Shown here one piece after another: positions 29,102-37,960 of a stretch of 64,000 bases of DNA (the first letter of the stretch is position 1; every line of letters starts with the position of its first letter). The notes below the pieces were generated by a model, which did no database searches, had not been told where the DNA came from, and saw only the letters and a program-made list of their open reading frames with translations. A program made the position numbers and the translations under genes. The DNA is from Alteromonas sp. LOR (GTDB taxonomy: Bacteria; Pseudomonadota; Gammaproteobacteria; Enterobacterales; Alteromonadaceae). The stretch spans positions 45,403-109,402 of the forward strand of contig NZ_JQFW01000028.1 of the NCBI RefSeq assembly GCF_000753865.1, given 5' to 3'.

Positions 29102-30130
29102 ATGACAGCCATTAATAAAGGAACTTACCGTTTAGCCGAGCTTGCCAGCCATGTTGGTGGGGTTGTACAAGGAGACAGCACTACGCCTATTTCCTCAGTT
29201 GCCACGTTAGCAGGCGCTAAACATCATCAGATTTCATTTCTGACCAACCCTAAATACAAGTCTCAGTTGGCAGAAACACACGCTGGTGCGGTAATAGTGC
29301 ACGATAAGGTAAAAGGCGATGTACAGTGTGCAGCGCTCATTGTAGACAACCCTCATGTTGCCTTTGCGCGTATCGCTCAGCTATTTGATACTACGCCTGC
29401 GGTAGCATCAAACATTGCTCAAACCGCTGTTATTGCGTCTTCCGCTCGACTTGGAAGCGATGTCTCTTTAGGTGAGAACGTTATTATTGAAGATAATGTA
29501 GTACTCGGAGACGGCGTGAGTATTGGCGCTAATTCCGTGGTACGCAAGGGAACCCACATCGGTCAAGGGAGTACGCTTTACCCCAACGTGACAATTTATC
29601 ACGACGTGGTAATAGGCAAGCGAGTGACTATTCACAGCCAAACTGTGATTGGCTCGTCGGGCTTCGGTTACGCCAACGATAAAGGCGTGTGGCTGCCTAT
29701 TCCACAATTAGGCTCGGTACGCATCGGTGACGACAGTCAAATTGGAGCAAGTACCAGTATCGACCGCGGTGCGTTAGACGATACGATACTTGGCGATAAC
29801 GTAATTATTGATAATCAGGTGCAAATTGGCCATAACTGCATCATTGGCGATCATTCTTGCATCTGTGGCTCCACAGGCATTGCAGGGAGTTGCAACATCG
29901 GTAAGCACGTTATTATAGCGGGTGGCTGTGGTGTAAATGGCCATATAAGCATCTGCGATAATGTACAGGTAACTGGATTCACAATGGTGGTGCAAGATAT
30001 TACTTCACCTGGAGTTTATTCATCAGGCCAGCCTGCTCAAACCAATCTTGACTGGCGTAAAAACACAGTAAGACTACAAAAAATTGGGAGCCTATTTGAC
30101 CGAGTAAAAGCGCTGGAAAAACAGGTCTGA
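29102..30130 (+). CDS. lpxD: UDP-3-O-acylglucosamine N-acyltransferase (LpxD)
   Basis: Left-handed beta-helix acyltransferase of the lipid A pathway, adding the N-linked hydroxyacyl chain. The N-terminal uridine-binding domain (HQISFLTNPKYKSQLAET) is followed by hexapeptide repeats and the catalytic histidine in QIGHNCIIGDHS. The end reads PGVYSSGQPAQTNLDWRKN as in E. coli LpxD (341 residues; here 342). It is isolated here between ettA and glyA rather than in the bamA-skp-lpxD-fabZ-lpxA cluster, so it may be a second copy. Confidence 0.92.
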   Translation: MTAINKGTYRLAELASHVGGVVQGDSTTPISSVATLAGAKHHQISFLTNPKYKSQLAETHAGAVIVHDKVKGDVQCAALIVDNPHVAFARIAQLFDTTPAVASNIAQTAVIASSARLGSDVSLGENVIIEDNVVLGDGVSIGANSVVRKGTHIGQGSTLYPNVTIYHDVVIGKRVTIHSQTVIGSSGFGYANDKGVWLPIPQLGSVRIGDDSQIGASTSIDRGALDDTILGDNVIIDNQVQIGHNCIIGDHSCICGSTGIAGSCNIGKHVIIAGGCGVNGHISICDNVQVTGFTMVVQDITSPGVYSSGQPAQTNLDWRKNTVRLQKIGSLFDRVKALEKQV

Positions 30131-30329
30131 TGTGCTTGTAGCCGAGGATTTACGTTAAACCTAGGCCATTTAAATTAATTTAGCCATAAAGCGGTATACA
30201 AGTGATCGAAAATGACTAGAATATGGCTCCAAAATTACGCTGTCTGAGCATGACTCATCAGGTTGAGGATTGCACTTTTTGCGCAACATTGTTTACCGTG
30301 CCATAAATAATCGCAGTTAAGGAGCCCCC

Positions 30330-31586
30330 ATGTTTTCTCGCGAAATGAACATAGCTGACTTTGATCCAGAATTAGCCACAGCAATGGCCAATGAAGTTCA
30401 GCGTCAAGAACATCACATTGAGCTAATAGCCTCTGAAAACTACTGTAGTCCGCGTGTGATGGAAGCTCAGGGTTCTCAATTAACCAATAAATATGCTGAG
30501 GGTTATCCGGGCAAGCGCTATTACGGCGGTTGTGAGCATGTTGATGTAGTAGAGCAACTTGCCATTGATAGAGCGAAGCAGCTGTTTGGTGCTGAATACG
30601 CTAACGTCCAGCCTCACGCTGGCTCACAAGCAAACACTGCTGTTTTCATGGCATTGCTTGATGCAGGCGATACGGTATTGGGAATGAGCCTGTCTGAAGG
30701 CGGCCACCTTACTCACGGCTCACATGTAAACTTCTCTGGTAAAACGTACAATGCGGTTCAGTACGGGCTTGACAATGAAACCGGTGAAATTGATTACGCG
30801 CAAGTTGAAGCGCTAGCGAAAGAACACAAACCAAAAATGATCATTGGTGGTTTCTCTGCATACTCAGGCATTGTTGACTGGGCTAAGTTCCGCGAAATTG
30901 CAGACAGCGTAGGCGCATATCTGCTTGTGGACATGGCTCACGTAGCAGGTTTAGTTGCGGCAGGTGTTTACCCTAATCCACTTCCACATGCGCATGTGGT
31001 AACGACGACTACCCACAAAACGTTGGCCGGTCCTCGCAGTGGTCTTATTCTTTCATCATGCGGCGACGAAACGCTATACAAGAAATTCAATAGCTCAGTA
31101 TTCCCAGGTAACCAAGGTGGCCCACTTTGCCACGTTATTGCAGCAAAAGCAGTTGCCTTTAAAGAAGCGCTAGAGCCTGAGTTTAAAGTATACCAACAGC
31201 AAGTAGTGGCAAATGCAAAAGCAATGGTTAAAGTGATGCAAGAGCGCGGTTACAACATCGTCTCTGGTGGCACAGATAACCACTTGTTCCTTCTTGATTT
31301 AATTGACAAAGACATCACTGGTAAAGACGCTGACGCAGCTTTAGGCTCAGCGAACATTACAGTGAACAAGAACTCCGTGCCTAACGATCCTCGTTCACCG
31401 TTTGTCACTAGTGGTCTTCGCATCGGCAGCCCTGCAATCACTCGCAGAGGTTTTAAAGAAGAACAAGCACAGCAGGTCGCTACTTGGATTTGTGACGTAC
31501 TTGATAACATGGGCGATGAGTCTGTCATCAAGCGCGTGCAAGGTGAAGTAGTTGAACTATGCTCAAAGTTCCCTGTTTACTCGTAA
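30330..31586 (+). CDS. glyA: serine hydroxymethyltransferase
   Basis: PLP enzyme converting serine and tetrahydrofolate to glycine and methylene-tetrahydrofolate. The PLP lysine is in [21 protein letters not shown] lies five bases before the ATG. 418 residues (E. coli 417). It precedes nrdR; a folate-to-nucleotide link with the ribonucleotide reductase regulator is suggestive but not proven. Confidence 0.97.
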   Translation: MFSREMNIADFDPELATAMANEVQRQEHHIELIASENYCSPRVMEAQGSQLTNKYAEGYPGKRYYGGCEHVDVVEQLAIDRAKQLFGAEYANVQPHAGSQANTAVFMALLDAGDTVLGMSLSEGGHLTHGSHVNFSGKTYNAVQYGLDNETGEIDYAQVEALAKEHKPKMIIGGFSAYSGIVDWAKFREIADSVGAYLLVDMAHVAGLVAAGVYPNPLPHAHVVTTTTHKTLAGPRSGLILSSCGDETLYKKFNSSVFPGNQGGPLCHVIAAKAVAFKEALEPEFKVYQQQVVANAKAMVKVMQERGYNIVSGGTDNHLFLLDLIDKDITGKDADAALGSANITVNKNSVPNDPRSPFVTSGLRIGSPAITRRGFKEEQAQQVATWICDVLDNMGDESVIKRVQGEVVELCSKFPVYS

Positions 31587-31605
31587 GTAAATAGGTTTGT
31601 CTTTT

Positions 31606-31670
31606 ATTGCGTACTTTGGTACTAATGCACTCTTGCATCTCTGCAATTTGCATCAGCCTAAGTACGCAAT
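31606..31670 (+). repeat. inverted repeat between glyA and nrdR
   Basis: A perfect 11-bp inverted repeat, ATTGCGTACTT at 31606-31616 and AAGTACGCAAT at 31660-31670, separated by 43 bases. It ends six bases before the nrdR ribosome site. It lacks a T run, so it is not a standard terminator. It may form an RNA stem that affects nrdR translation or act as a protein site. Confidence 0.6.
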
Positions 31671-31685
31671 TATAAAGGATATTCT

Positions 31686-32135
31686 ATGTTTTGCCCTTTT
31701 TGTTCAGCGCAAGAAACGAAAGTTATTGATTCTCGCTTAGTTGCAGAAGGGTATCAGGTACGAAGACGTAGAGAATGTGCTCAGTGCCACGAACGTTTTA
31801 CTACGTTTGAGGGGGCTGAATTAGTTATGCCTCGTGTGATCAAGCGAGACGGCTCCCGCGAACCGTTCAACGAAGACAAGCTACGAGCTGGGCTGCAGCG
31901 AGCGCTAGAAAAGCGCCCGGTAAGCACAGAAAAAGTTGAACAATGTATATTATCCCTCAAATCCGAACTTCGTGCGACCGGCGAAAGAGAGGTTGAAAGC
32001 GAATTCCTTGGCACTCTCATTATGAAAGCATTGAAGGAATTAGACAAAGTTGCCTACGTACGCTTTGCTTCCGTTTATCGATCCTTTGAAGATATAAGAG
32101 AATTTGGTGAGGAAATTGCGAGGCTTGGAGACTGA
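31686..32135 (+). CDS. nrdR: transcriptional repressor NrdR
   Basis: Zinc-ribbon and ATP-cone repressor of ribonucleotide reductase genes. The N-terminal zinc ligands are MFCPFCS and ECAQCHERF; the ATP-cone begins [19 protein letters not shown]. 149 residues, the usual size. AAGGA lies six bases upstream. It leads the ribD-ribE-ribB-ribH group, as in E. coli. Confidence 0.97.
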   Translation: MFCPFCSAQETKVIDSRLVAEGYQVRRRRECAQCHERFTTFEGAELVMPRVIKRDGSREPFNEDKLRAGLQRALEKRPVSTEKVEQCILSLKSELRATGEREVESEFLGTLIMKALKELDKVAYVRFASVYRSFEDIREFGEEIARLGD

Positions 32136-32149
32136 CCACAGGACACCAC

Positions 32150-33289
32150 GTGCAGCAAAACACCGTTAAATCTGATTATTATTGGATGGCCAAAGCCATT
32201 CAACTTGCAAAAAAGGGCCGTTACACCACGTCGCCTAACCCGAGAGTCGGTTGCGTTATTGTTGATGAGCACAACCACTGTATTGGCCAAGGGTATCACG
32301 TAAAAGCTGGCACTCCCCATGCCGAAGTTCATGCGCTACACCAAGCTCGACAGTCCCACGAAAAATCTCTAGAAGCCGCCACTGCCTACGTCACACTTGA
32401 ACCTTGCAGTCACTACGGTCGTACTCCTCCTTGTGCTGAAGCGCTTATCAATGCAAACGTTGCACGGGTGGTGATTGCGATGACAGATCCCAATCCTAAT
32501 GTAAGTGGCAATGGTATCCGCAAGCTACAAGAAGCTGGCATAGAAGTGGTGAGTGACGTAATGGCTGCAGAAGCGGCTGCACTCAACCCAGGGTTTGTGA
32601 AGCGAATGCTTACCGGAAAACCCTTTGTGAGGGTGAAATTAGGCATTAGTTTAGACGGAAAAATAGCGTTAGAAAACGGCGTGAGTCAGTGGATTACGGG
32701 GCCTCATGCTAGACGAGACGTTCAGCGTCACCGTGCACAAAGCTGCTGTGTGCTCACAGGTTCTGGCACCGTCTTAGCCGATGACCCCAGTTTACTGGTT
32801 AGGCCATCTGAGGCGCAATTGAGTGACTATCCGCTGGACGAAATTAGGCAGCCTGCTCGTGTTGTTGTTGACAGCAAGGGCGTGATTAATGGTGAGTACC
32901 AATGCTTGAACGACGCGCACACCACGCTTATTGCAACATGCGAAGCGCATATGGATACGGACGCACAGCATTATCTTTCGATTAAGGAGAATCAGGGACG
33001 GGTTGATTTGCACGCGCTTATGCAAGCTTTAGGTGATAAGCAATACAATGAAGTGTGGGTTGAAGCTGGGCCGGGACTTGCCGGTGCACTTTTAGAAGCC
33101 GGGCTGGTGGACGAATTGATCTGTTATCAAGCGCCGATTTTGCTGGGCAATAAAGGAAGAAGCATGGTCACGTTGCCTAGTTTTACGGCCATTGAACAAT
33201 CTATTTCGCTCTCTCTTATTGAAAATCGTCAGGTTGGTAACGATATTAAGCTTACGTACCGCCCCGACACTATGAGTCCGCGTAATTAA
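32150..33289 (+). CDS. ribD: bifunctional riboflavin deaminase/reductase RibD
   Basis: Carries out the deaminase and reductase steps of riboflavin synthesis. The deaminase zinc site is THAEVHALHQA with TLEPCSHYGRTPPC; the reductase domain begins VRVKLGISLDGKIAL. The start is a GTG with AGGA six bases upstream; it lies 14 bases after nrdR. 379 residues. Confidence 0.95.
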   Translation: MQQNTVKSDYYWMAKAIQLAKKGRYTTSPNPRVGCVIVDEHNHCIGQGYHVKAGTPHAEVHALHQARQSHEKSLEAATAYVTLEPCSHYGRTPPCAEALINANVARVVIAMTDPNPNVSGNGIRKLQEAGIEVVSDVMAAEAAALNPGFVKRMLTGKPFVRVKLGISLDGKIALENGVSQWITGPHARRDVQRHRAQSCCVLTGSGTVLADDPSLLVRPSEAQLSDYPLDEIRQPARVVVDSKGVINGEYQCLNDAHTTLIATCEAHMDTDAQHYLSIKENQGRVDLHALMQALGDKQYNEVWVEAGPGLAGALLEAGLVDELICYQAPILLGNKGRSMVTLPSFTAIEQSISLSLIENRQVGNDIKLTYRPDTMSPRN

Positions 33290-33309
33290 ACGCGGCAACG
33301 AGGACAGCT

Positions 33310-33972
33310 ATGTTTACTGGTATTATTGAAGCATTAGGCACAATTCAAAAGCTAGATAACCGGGGTAAAGATATCCGGTTAACTGTATCATCCAAGCATC
33401 TTGATATGTCTGATGTGGCCCTTGGCGATAGTATTGCCACAAATGGTGTATGCTTAACAGTAACTGACTTTGGCGATGACTACTATTGCGCAGATGTCTC
33501 TACTGAAACCATAAAACTGACTGGGTTTAAGCATTACCGCGCAGGCTCTACCGTAAACCTCGAAAAGGCAATGCGTCCTACGGATCGCTTCGGCGGTCAC
33601 ATTGTTTCCGGCCACGTAGATGGTGTGGGTGAAGTAAGCCAAATTATTAAGCACACCGATTACGTTGAAATTTGGGTCAAGGCTCCAGAGGCAATTGCTA
33701 AGTATATTGCACACAAAGGCAGTATCACTGTAGACGGTGTAAGCTTGACGGTAAACAAAGTGAATGGTGCAGAGTTTATGCTGTGGATCATCCCTCACAC
33801 GTTAAAGGAAACAGTACTAGGCACCTATAAGGTTGGCACCGAAGTCAATTTGGAAGTTGATGTCATTGCCCGATACCTAGAGCGCCTAATGCTTGGCGAT
33901 AAAGCTGCTGAGCCTGTAGAAAAAGGTATTGATATGGCGTTTTTAGCCGAGAACGGATTTTTAAAAAAATAA
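33310..33972 (+). CDS. ribE: riboflavin synthase alpha subunit
   Basis: Dismutates two molecules of 6,7-dimethyl-8-ribityllumazine to riboflavin. The N-terminal MFTGIIEALG, the second-repeat sequence GGHIVSGHVDGVGEV and ITVDGVSLTVN match the two-domain synthase. GAGGA precedes the ATG. 220 residues. It is called ribC in E. coli. Confidence 0.95.
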   Translation: MFTGIIEALGTIQKLDNRGKDIRLTVSSKHLDMSDVALGDSIATNGVCLTVTDFGDDYYCADVSTETIKLTGFKHYRAGSTVNLEKAMRPTDRFGGHIVSGHVDGVGEVSQIIKHTDYVEIWVKAPEAIAKYIAHKGSITVDGVSLTVNKVNGAEFMLWIIPHTLKETVLGTYKVGTEVNLEVDVIARYLERLMLGDKAAEPVEKGIDMAFLAENGFLKK

Positions 33973-33992
33973 CCCTACAAGAAGTATAAAAT

Positions 33993-35093
33993 ATGGCATT
34001 TAACACATCAGAAGAAATAATAGAAGATATCCGTCAGGGTAAGATGGTTATCTTGATGGATGATGAAGACCGCGAAAATGAAGGCGATCTAATTATGGCG
34101 GCCGAACATGTGACGCCAGAAGCCATAAATTTTATGGTAACGCATGCAAGGGGCCTTGTTTGTCTTCCTATGACGCCGGACCGCTGTCGCCGACTGAATC
34201 TTCCTCTTATGGTAGACAAAAACGAAGCTCAGTTTTCTACTAATTTCACTGTCTCTATAGAAGCGGCTACTGGCGTTACTACTGGTATTTCAGCGGCAGA
34301 CCGGGCGACAACAATCAAGGCTGCGGTTGGCAAAGATGCTAAGGCGACGGATATTGTTCAGCCAGGTCATATTTTCCCGCTTATTGCTAAAGAGGGTGGT
34401 GTGTTAAATCGTGCAGGTCACACTGAGGCTGGTGTCGACTTGCCCCGTTTGGCTGGACTTGAGCCTGCAGGTGTTATCGTTGAAATTCTGAATGAAGACG
34501 GCACAATGGCCCGTCGACCAGAGCTAGAAACGTTTGCAGCGAAACACGATTTGAAAATTGGCACCATTGCCGATCTCATCGAGTACCGAAACTTGAATGA
34601 GACGACCATTGAGAAAGTGGCTCAGTGCAACATTCCTACTGAATACGGCGATTTTGAACTGCATACATTCAAAGACAGTATCGATAATCAGCTTCATTTT
34701 GCTCTCAAAAAAGGTGAGGTATCCGAAACATCGCCAACGTTGGTGCGTGTTCACCTTCACAACACTTTTAGTGATCTGCTTGGTTCTACACGGGGTATCA
34801 ACCGCTCGATGACGCTCTCTCAAGGTATGCAAAAAATTGCAGACGAAGGCGGCGTATTGGTTCTACTCGGTAAAGATGAACAAATAGAAAATCAAGTAAG
34901 ACGTTTCGCTGCTGAAGACAGAGGCGAACAGCCAGCCGGTGCTGACTGGCAGGGATCATCTCGTACTATCGGTGTGGGCAGTCAAATATTGGCATCGATG
35001 GGCGTACACAAGATGCGTTTATTGAGTAAACCTATAAAGTACCATGCTCTATCGGGGTATGGTCTGGAAGTTGTCGAATACGTTCACGACTAA
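33993..35093 (+). CDS. ribB: 3,4-dihydroxy-2-butanone-4-phosphate synthase with degenerate GTP cyclohydrolase II domain (RibBX type)
   Basis: The N-terminal domain (residues 1-205) is DHBP synthase, with the acidic active site [18 protein letters not shown] and the [11 protein letters not shown] block. The C-terminal domain resembles GTP cyclohydrolase II in outline ([44 protein letters not shown]) but the zinc cysteines and the usual CDCG segment are absent. This is the RibBX pattern known in Shewanella and relatives, in which the second domain has lost cyclohydrolase activity. A true ribA must then lie elsewhere. Gene position between ribE and ribH is normal. Confidence 0.88.
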   Translation: MAFNTSEEIIEDIRQGKMVILMDDEDRENEGDLIMAAEHVTPEAINFMVTHARGLVCLPMTPDRCRRLNLPLMVDKNEAQFSTNFTVSIEAATGVTTGISAADRATTIKAAVGKDAKATDIVQPGHIFPLIAKEGGVLNRAGHTEAGVDLPRLAGLEPAGVIVEILNEDGTMARRPELETFAAKHDLKIGTIADLIEYRNLNETTIEKVAQCNIPTEYGDFELHTFKDSIDNQLHFALKKGEVSETSPTLVRVHLHNTFSDLLGSTRGINRSMTLSQGMQKIADEGGVLVLLGKDEQIENQVRRFAAEDRGEQPAGADWQGSSRTIGVGSQILASMGVHKMRLLSKPIKYHALSGYGLEVVEYVHD

Positions 35094-35094
35094 C

Positions 35095-35160
35095 AGGTCA
35101 TTGTAGAAATAACGTGTTTTTTTAATTTTTTTATTAAAAAAACACCTTGGAGACATGACC
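35095..35160 (+). other. nested inverted repeat after ribB
   Basis: A perfect 13-bp A/T inverted repeat (35114-35126 with 35133-35145), enclosed by GGTCAT / ATGACC (about 35096-35101 with 35155-35160). The structure is A/T-dominated and could be a cruciform or long RNA hairpin directly after the ribB stop. Confidence 0.65.
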
Positions 35161-35172
35161 GTTACATTAGAA

Positions 35173-35204
35173 ACAAAAAGTGTGTTGATGCGCACTTTTT
35201 GTCT
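35173..35204 (+). terminator. terminator-like hairpin after ribB
   Basis: Stem ACAAAAAGTGTG / CGCACTTTTTGT, 12 bp with one wobble and a six-base loop, with the T run inside the 3' arm. It probably ends or attenuates the ribD-ribE-ribB transcript before ribH. Confidence 0.6.
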
Positions 35205-35221
35205 ATTTACACAGGTTTCAA

Positions 35222-35263
35222 CGACCTAGTTTAAACGCCCTAGTTTAAACGCCCTAGTTTAAA
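35222..35263 (+). repeat. three 14-bp tandem repeats upstream of ribH
   Basis: Units at 35222-35235, 35236-35249 and 35250-35263 with sequence CGCCCTAGTTTAAA (first unit CGACC). The second and third are identical. They lie between the hairpins and the ribH promoter. Confidence 0.95.
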
Positions 35264-35311
35264 TGAGACTGCGCTGCGGCGAATAAAGTCGTTGGATAAA
35301 AAAACAATCGA

Positions 35312-35339
35312 TTCAGTTTAGGTGCAGTTGTGGTATACT
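35312..35339 (+). promoter_or_regulatory. candidate ribH promoter
   Basis: An extended -10, TGG-TATACT (TATACT at 35334-35339), with a weak -35 TTCAGT at 35312-35317 and a 16-base spacer. It lies about 30 bases before the ribH ATG. Confidence 0.55.
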
Positions 35340-35369
35340 TCGCGCCGCTTTTTCTCGAGGAATGAAAAC

Positions 35370-35843
35370 ATGCAAGTCATTGAAGGTAACATCCGCGCTA
35401 CGGGTAAAAAATTCGCTATTGTAGTTTCACGCTTTAACAGCTTTGTTGTTGAAAGCCTATTAGAAGGCGCGCTTGATACGCTAGAGCGTCATGGTGAAGT
35501 AAGTGGCGACGACATCACGGTAGTACGTGTTCCGGGTGCCTATGAGCTACCTATCGTGGCTAAAAAACTTGCCGAGAAAAAGTCATTTGACGGCATCATT
35601 GCACTTGGCGCAGTTATTCGTGGCGGCACACCGCACTTCGATTTTGTAGCGGGTGAGTGTAATAAAGGTTTAGCGCAAGTTTCGTTAGAATACGGCGTAC
35701 CTTTGTCATTTGGCGTTATCACAACAGATTCAATTGAACAGGCTATCGAGCGTTCAGGAACCAAAGCTGGCAACAAGGGTGCAGAAGCTGCACTTGGCGC
35801 GCTAGAAATGGTTAACGTTATCGATGCTGTTGAAAAGCTTTAA
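35370..35843 (+). CDS. ribH: 6,7-dimethyl-8-ribityllumazine synthase
   Basis: Penultimate enzyme of riboflavin synthesis, forming a 60-mer or pentamer. [28 protein letters not shown] and [15 protein letters not shown] (with the catalytic His) are all present. The start at 35370 gives 157 residues (E. coli 156) and follows GAGG; upstream in-frame codons run through the promoter. nusB follows after 12 bases. Confidence 0.96.
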   Translation: MQVIEGNIRATGKKFAIVVSRFNSFVVESLLEGALDTLERHGEVSGDDITVVRVPGAYELPIVAKKLAEKKSFDGIIALGAVIRGGTPHFDFVAGECNKGLAQVSLEYGVPLSFGVITTDSIEQAIERSGTKAGNKGAEAALGALEMVNVIDAVEKL

Positions 35844-35855
35844 GGTAATTATTTA

Positions 35856-36278
35856 GTGAAAGTTTCAGCTCGTCGTAAAGCCCGTGAATTAGCCTTGCAA
35901 GGCATTTATTCATGGCAAATGAGTCATAACGATATTCAACAGATTGAACTGGCGTTAGCTACCAGTAATGATATGCAGAAAGTTGATATGGCATATTTCC
36001 AAGCGCTCCTAAAAGGGGTGGCACACAACGCAAGTAATTTGGATGCGACGATTAAGCCTTACCTTGGCCGATTGCCAGAAGAGTTAGACGCCATTGAAAA
36101 GGCGATTCTTCGTATAGCTACGCTGGAACTGACTGAGCGCATCGATGTGCCATATCGCGTCATCATTAATGAAGCTATTGAACTAGCTAAATCATTCGGC
36201 GCTGAAGACAGCCACAAATTCATCAATGGTGCACTCGACAAAGCAGTTAAAACGCTGCGAAAAGACGAGCGCGACTAA
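35856..36278 (+). CDS. nusB: transcription antitermination factor NusB
   Basis: RNA-binding protein that acts with NusE at boxA in rRNA antitermination. [28 protein letters not shown] and [14 protein letters not shown] are the family blocks. 140 residues (E. coli 139). Start is GTG, and AAGG lies about ten bases before it. Confidence 0.95.
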   Translation: MKVSARRKARELALQGIYSWQMSHNDIQQIELALATSNDMQKVDMAYFQALLKGVAHNASNLDATIKPYLGRLPEELDAIEKAILRIATLELTERIDVPYRVIINEAIELAKSFGAEDSHKFINGALDKAVKTLRKDERD

Positions 36279-36323
36279 CCTATTTCAGTGACACTGGACG
36301 TTACTTAAGGTTTCTAAATTACC

Positions 36324-37289
36324 GTGAAAGAATTCGACCTTATCGGCCGCTACTTTTCTGCTGGCGGTCATAAAAGACGAGACGTAGTTATTGGTATTGG
36401 TGATGATTGTGCCGTTACTATGGTGCCTGAAAATCAGCAACTCGCAGTAACTACTGATACGCTTGTAGCAGATGTCCACTTTCTAAGAGATGCACCGGCT
36501 AAGTCAGTGGCGTACAAGGCCGTTGCAGCCAATCTTAGTGACTTGGCAGCTATGGGTGCAGAGCCAGCTTGGATCAGCCTGTCCCTGTCCCTACCTGAGG
36601 TTAAGGAAGCATGGTTAAGTGACTTTGTTATCGGTCTTTACGAGCTTACCCAATATTACTCTGTACAGCTAATTGGTGGTGATACGGTTAAAGGTTCTAT
36701 GGCCATGACTATCACTGCACAAGGTTTTATCCCTCCAGGTTCAGAATTGACTCGCAGTGGTGCCAAACCCGGTGACTGGGTTTACGTTACCGGTACACTG
36801 GGCGATGCAGGTGCCGGTTTAGATATCTTACAAGGTAAGCTAGACGTGGCGGGCGAGGCGAGAGACGTGCTGATAAATAGGCATTATTTCCCTACACCTC
36901 GCGTTGCGGTTGGAACAGCAATGCGCCGAATTGCATCTTCTTGTATCGACGTATCTGATGGCGTAATTTCCGACTTAAAACATATCTTAAGTGCATCTGG
37001 TTGTGGCGCTAACGTTCACGTGGATCGCCTGCCACTTTCCCGAGCACTTACAAGCGCAGTATCACAGGATGAAGCCATAGAATACGCGCTTTCTGCAGGT
37101 GATGATTACGAACTTATCTTTACCGTATCGGAAGAGCAGCGCGGTAGCCTTGAAACGTCGATAGCCAGCACGAACGTAAAAGTGACGTGTATTGGACAGC
37201 TTACTGGCCACAACGATAAGCTTTCACTGTTTAAGAATGACGAAAAGTACACGCCAAAGCAGTCTACAGGCTACGAGCATACCTTTTAA
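36324..37289 (+). CDS. thiL: thiamine-monophosphate kinase
   Basis: Last step of thiamine diphosphate synthesis. The metal/ATP motif GIGDDCAV, LAVTTDTLVADVHF, NLSDLAAMGAEP and the C-terminal SAGDDYELIFTV all match ThiL. GTG start. 321 residues (E. coli 325). Co-directional with nusB and pgpA as in E. coli. Confidence 0.95.
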   Translation: MKEFDLIGRYFSAGGHKRRDVVIGIGDDCAVTMVPENQQLAVTTDTLVADVHFLRDAPAKSVAYKAVAANLSDLAAMGAEPAWISLSLSLPEVKEAWLSDFVIGLYELTQYYSVQLIGGDTVKGSMAMTITAQGFIPPGSELTRSGAKPGDWVYVTGTLGDAGAGLDILQGKLDVAGEARDVLINRHYFPTPRVAVGTAMRRIASSCIDVSDGVISDLKHILSASGCGANVHVDRLPLSRALTSAVSQDEAIEYALSAGDDYELIFTVSEEQRGSLETSIASTNVKVTCIGQLTGHNDKLSLFKNDEKYTPKQSTGYEHTF

Positions 37290-37303
37290 TATGGACATTT
37301 AAC

Positions 37304-37804
37304 ATGCAGGCTGAGTTTCGAGCTAGAGTAAGTATGAAGAACCCAGTGCACTTCTTAGCGCTTGGGTTTGGCAGTGGCTTAGTCCCGGTTATGCCGGGTA
37401 CCTTTGGCTCTCTCGCCGCTATCCCTCTGCTTTTATTGTGTATGGGTCTATCTACGCCTTCCTTTATTGCCGTTACGCTTATAGCTTCAGTTGTGGGCAT
37501 TTATCTTTGCGGTAAAACTGCTGATGATATGCAGGTACACGATCATGGTTCTATCGTGTGGGACGAAATTGCAGGCATGTTTGTTACGTTTTTATTTTTA
37601 CCGCTAACGGCATCAACACTCGTTTTGGGGTTTGTGTTATTTAGACTATTCGATATTCTTAAGCCTTGGCCTATTGGTGTTATCGATAAACGGTTACATG
37701 GCGGTACGGGAATAATGCTGGATGACCTACTCGCAGGTGCAATGGCATGCGCGTGCTTGCATATTTGTGTAACGCTGTATCCTGCTGTAATTACCCTGTT
37801 TTAA
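37304..37804 (+). CDS. pgpA: phosphatidylglycerophosphatase A
   Basis: Inner membrane phosphatase producing phosphatidylglycerol. The blocks GFGSGLVPVMPGTFGSL, VWDEIAGMFVTF and FRLFDILKPWPI are typical. 166 residues with several membrane helices. It ends the rib-nusB-thiL-pgpA run and is followed by a strong terminator. Confidence 0.94.
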   Translation: MQAEFRARVSMKNPVHFLALGFGSGLVPVMPGTFGSLAAIPLLLLCMGLSTPSFIAVTLIASVVGIYLCGKTADDMQVHDHGSIVWDEIAGMFVTFLFLPLTASTLVLGFVLFRLFDILKPWPIGVIDKRLHGGTGIMLDDLLAGAMACACLHICVTLYPAVITLF

Positions 37805-37857
37805 AAAGGCATATGTTTTATCAAGGTGTGCAACAGGGTAGTTGACGAGACTTATAG

Positions 37858-37886
37858 TAAAAGCCCGCATTATTGCGGGCTTTTTC
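37858..37886. terminator. terminator between pgpA and dxs
   Basis: Stem AAAAGCCCGCA / TGCGGGCTTTT with a four-base loop and T run, about 55 bases after pgpA. The minus-strand reading also has a T-rich end, so it can serve dxs. Confidence 0.9.
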
Positions 37887-37960
37887 GTATTTTTATCTTT
37901 TTTTAGCGCTGGAATTTATAACGCTGAAAGCCCAGTTGTTAAAAGCTCAGTAGCTAAAAG

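Noticed and set aside
35222..35263. CRISPR or integration site
   Set aside because: Units of 14 bp without spacers and with no cas or integrase gene nearby.
35094..35369. Possible FMN riboswitch before ribH
   Set aside because: The conserved RFN sequence blocks are not present; only hairpins and repeats are seen.
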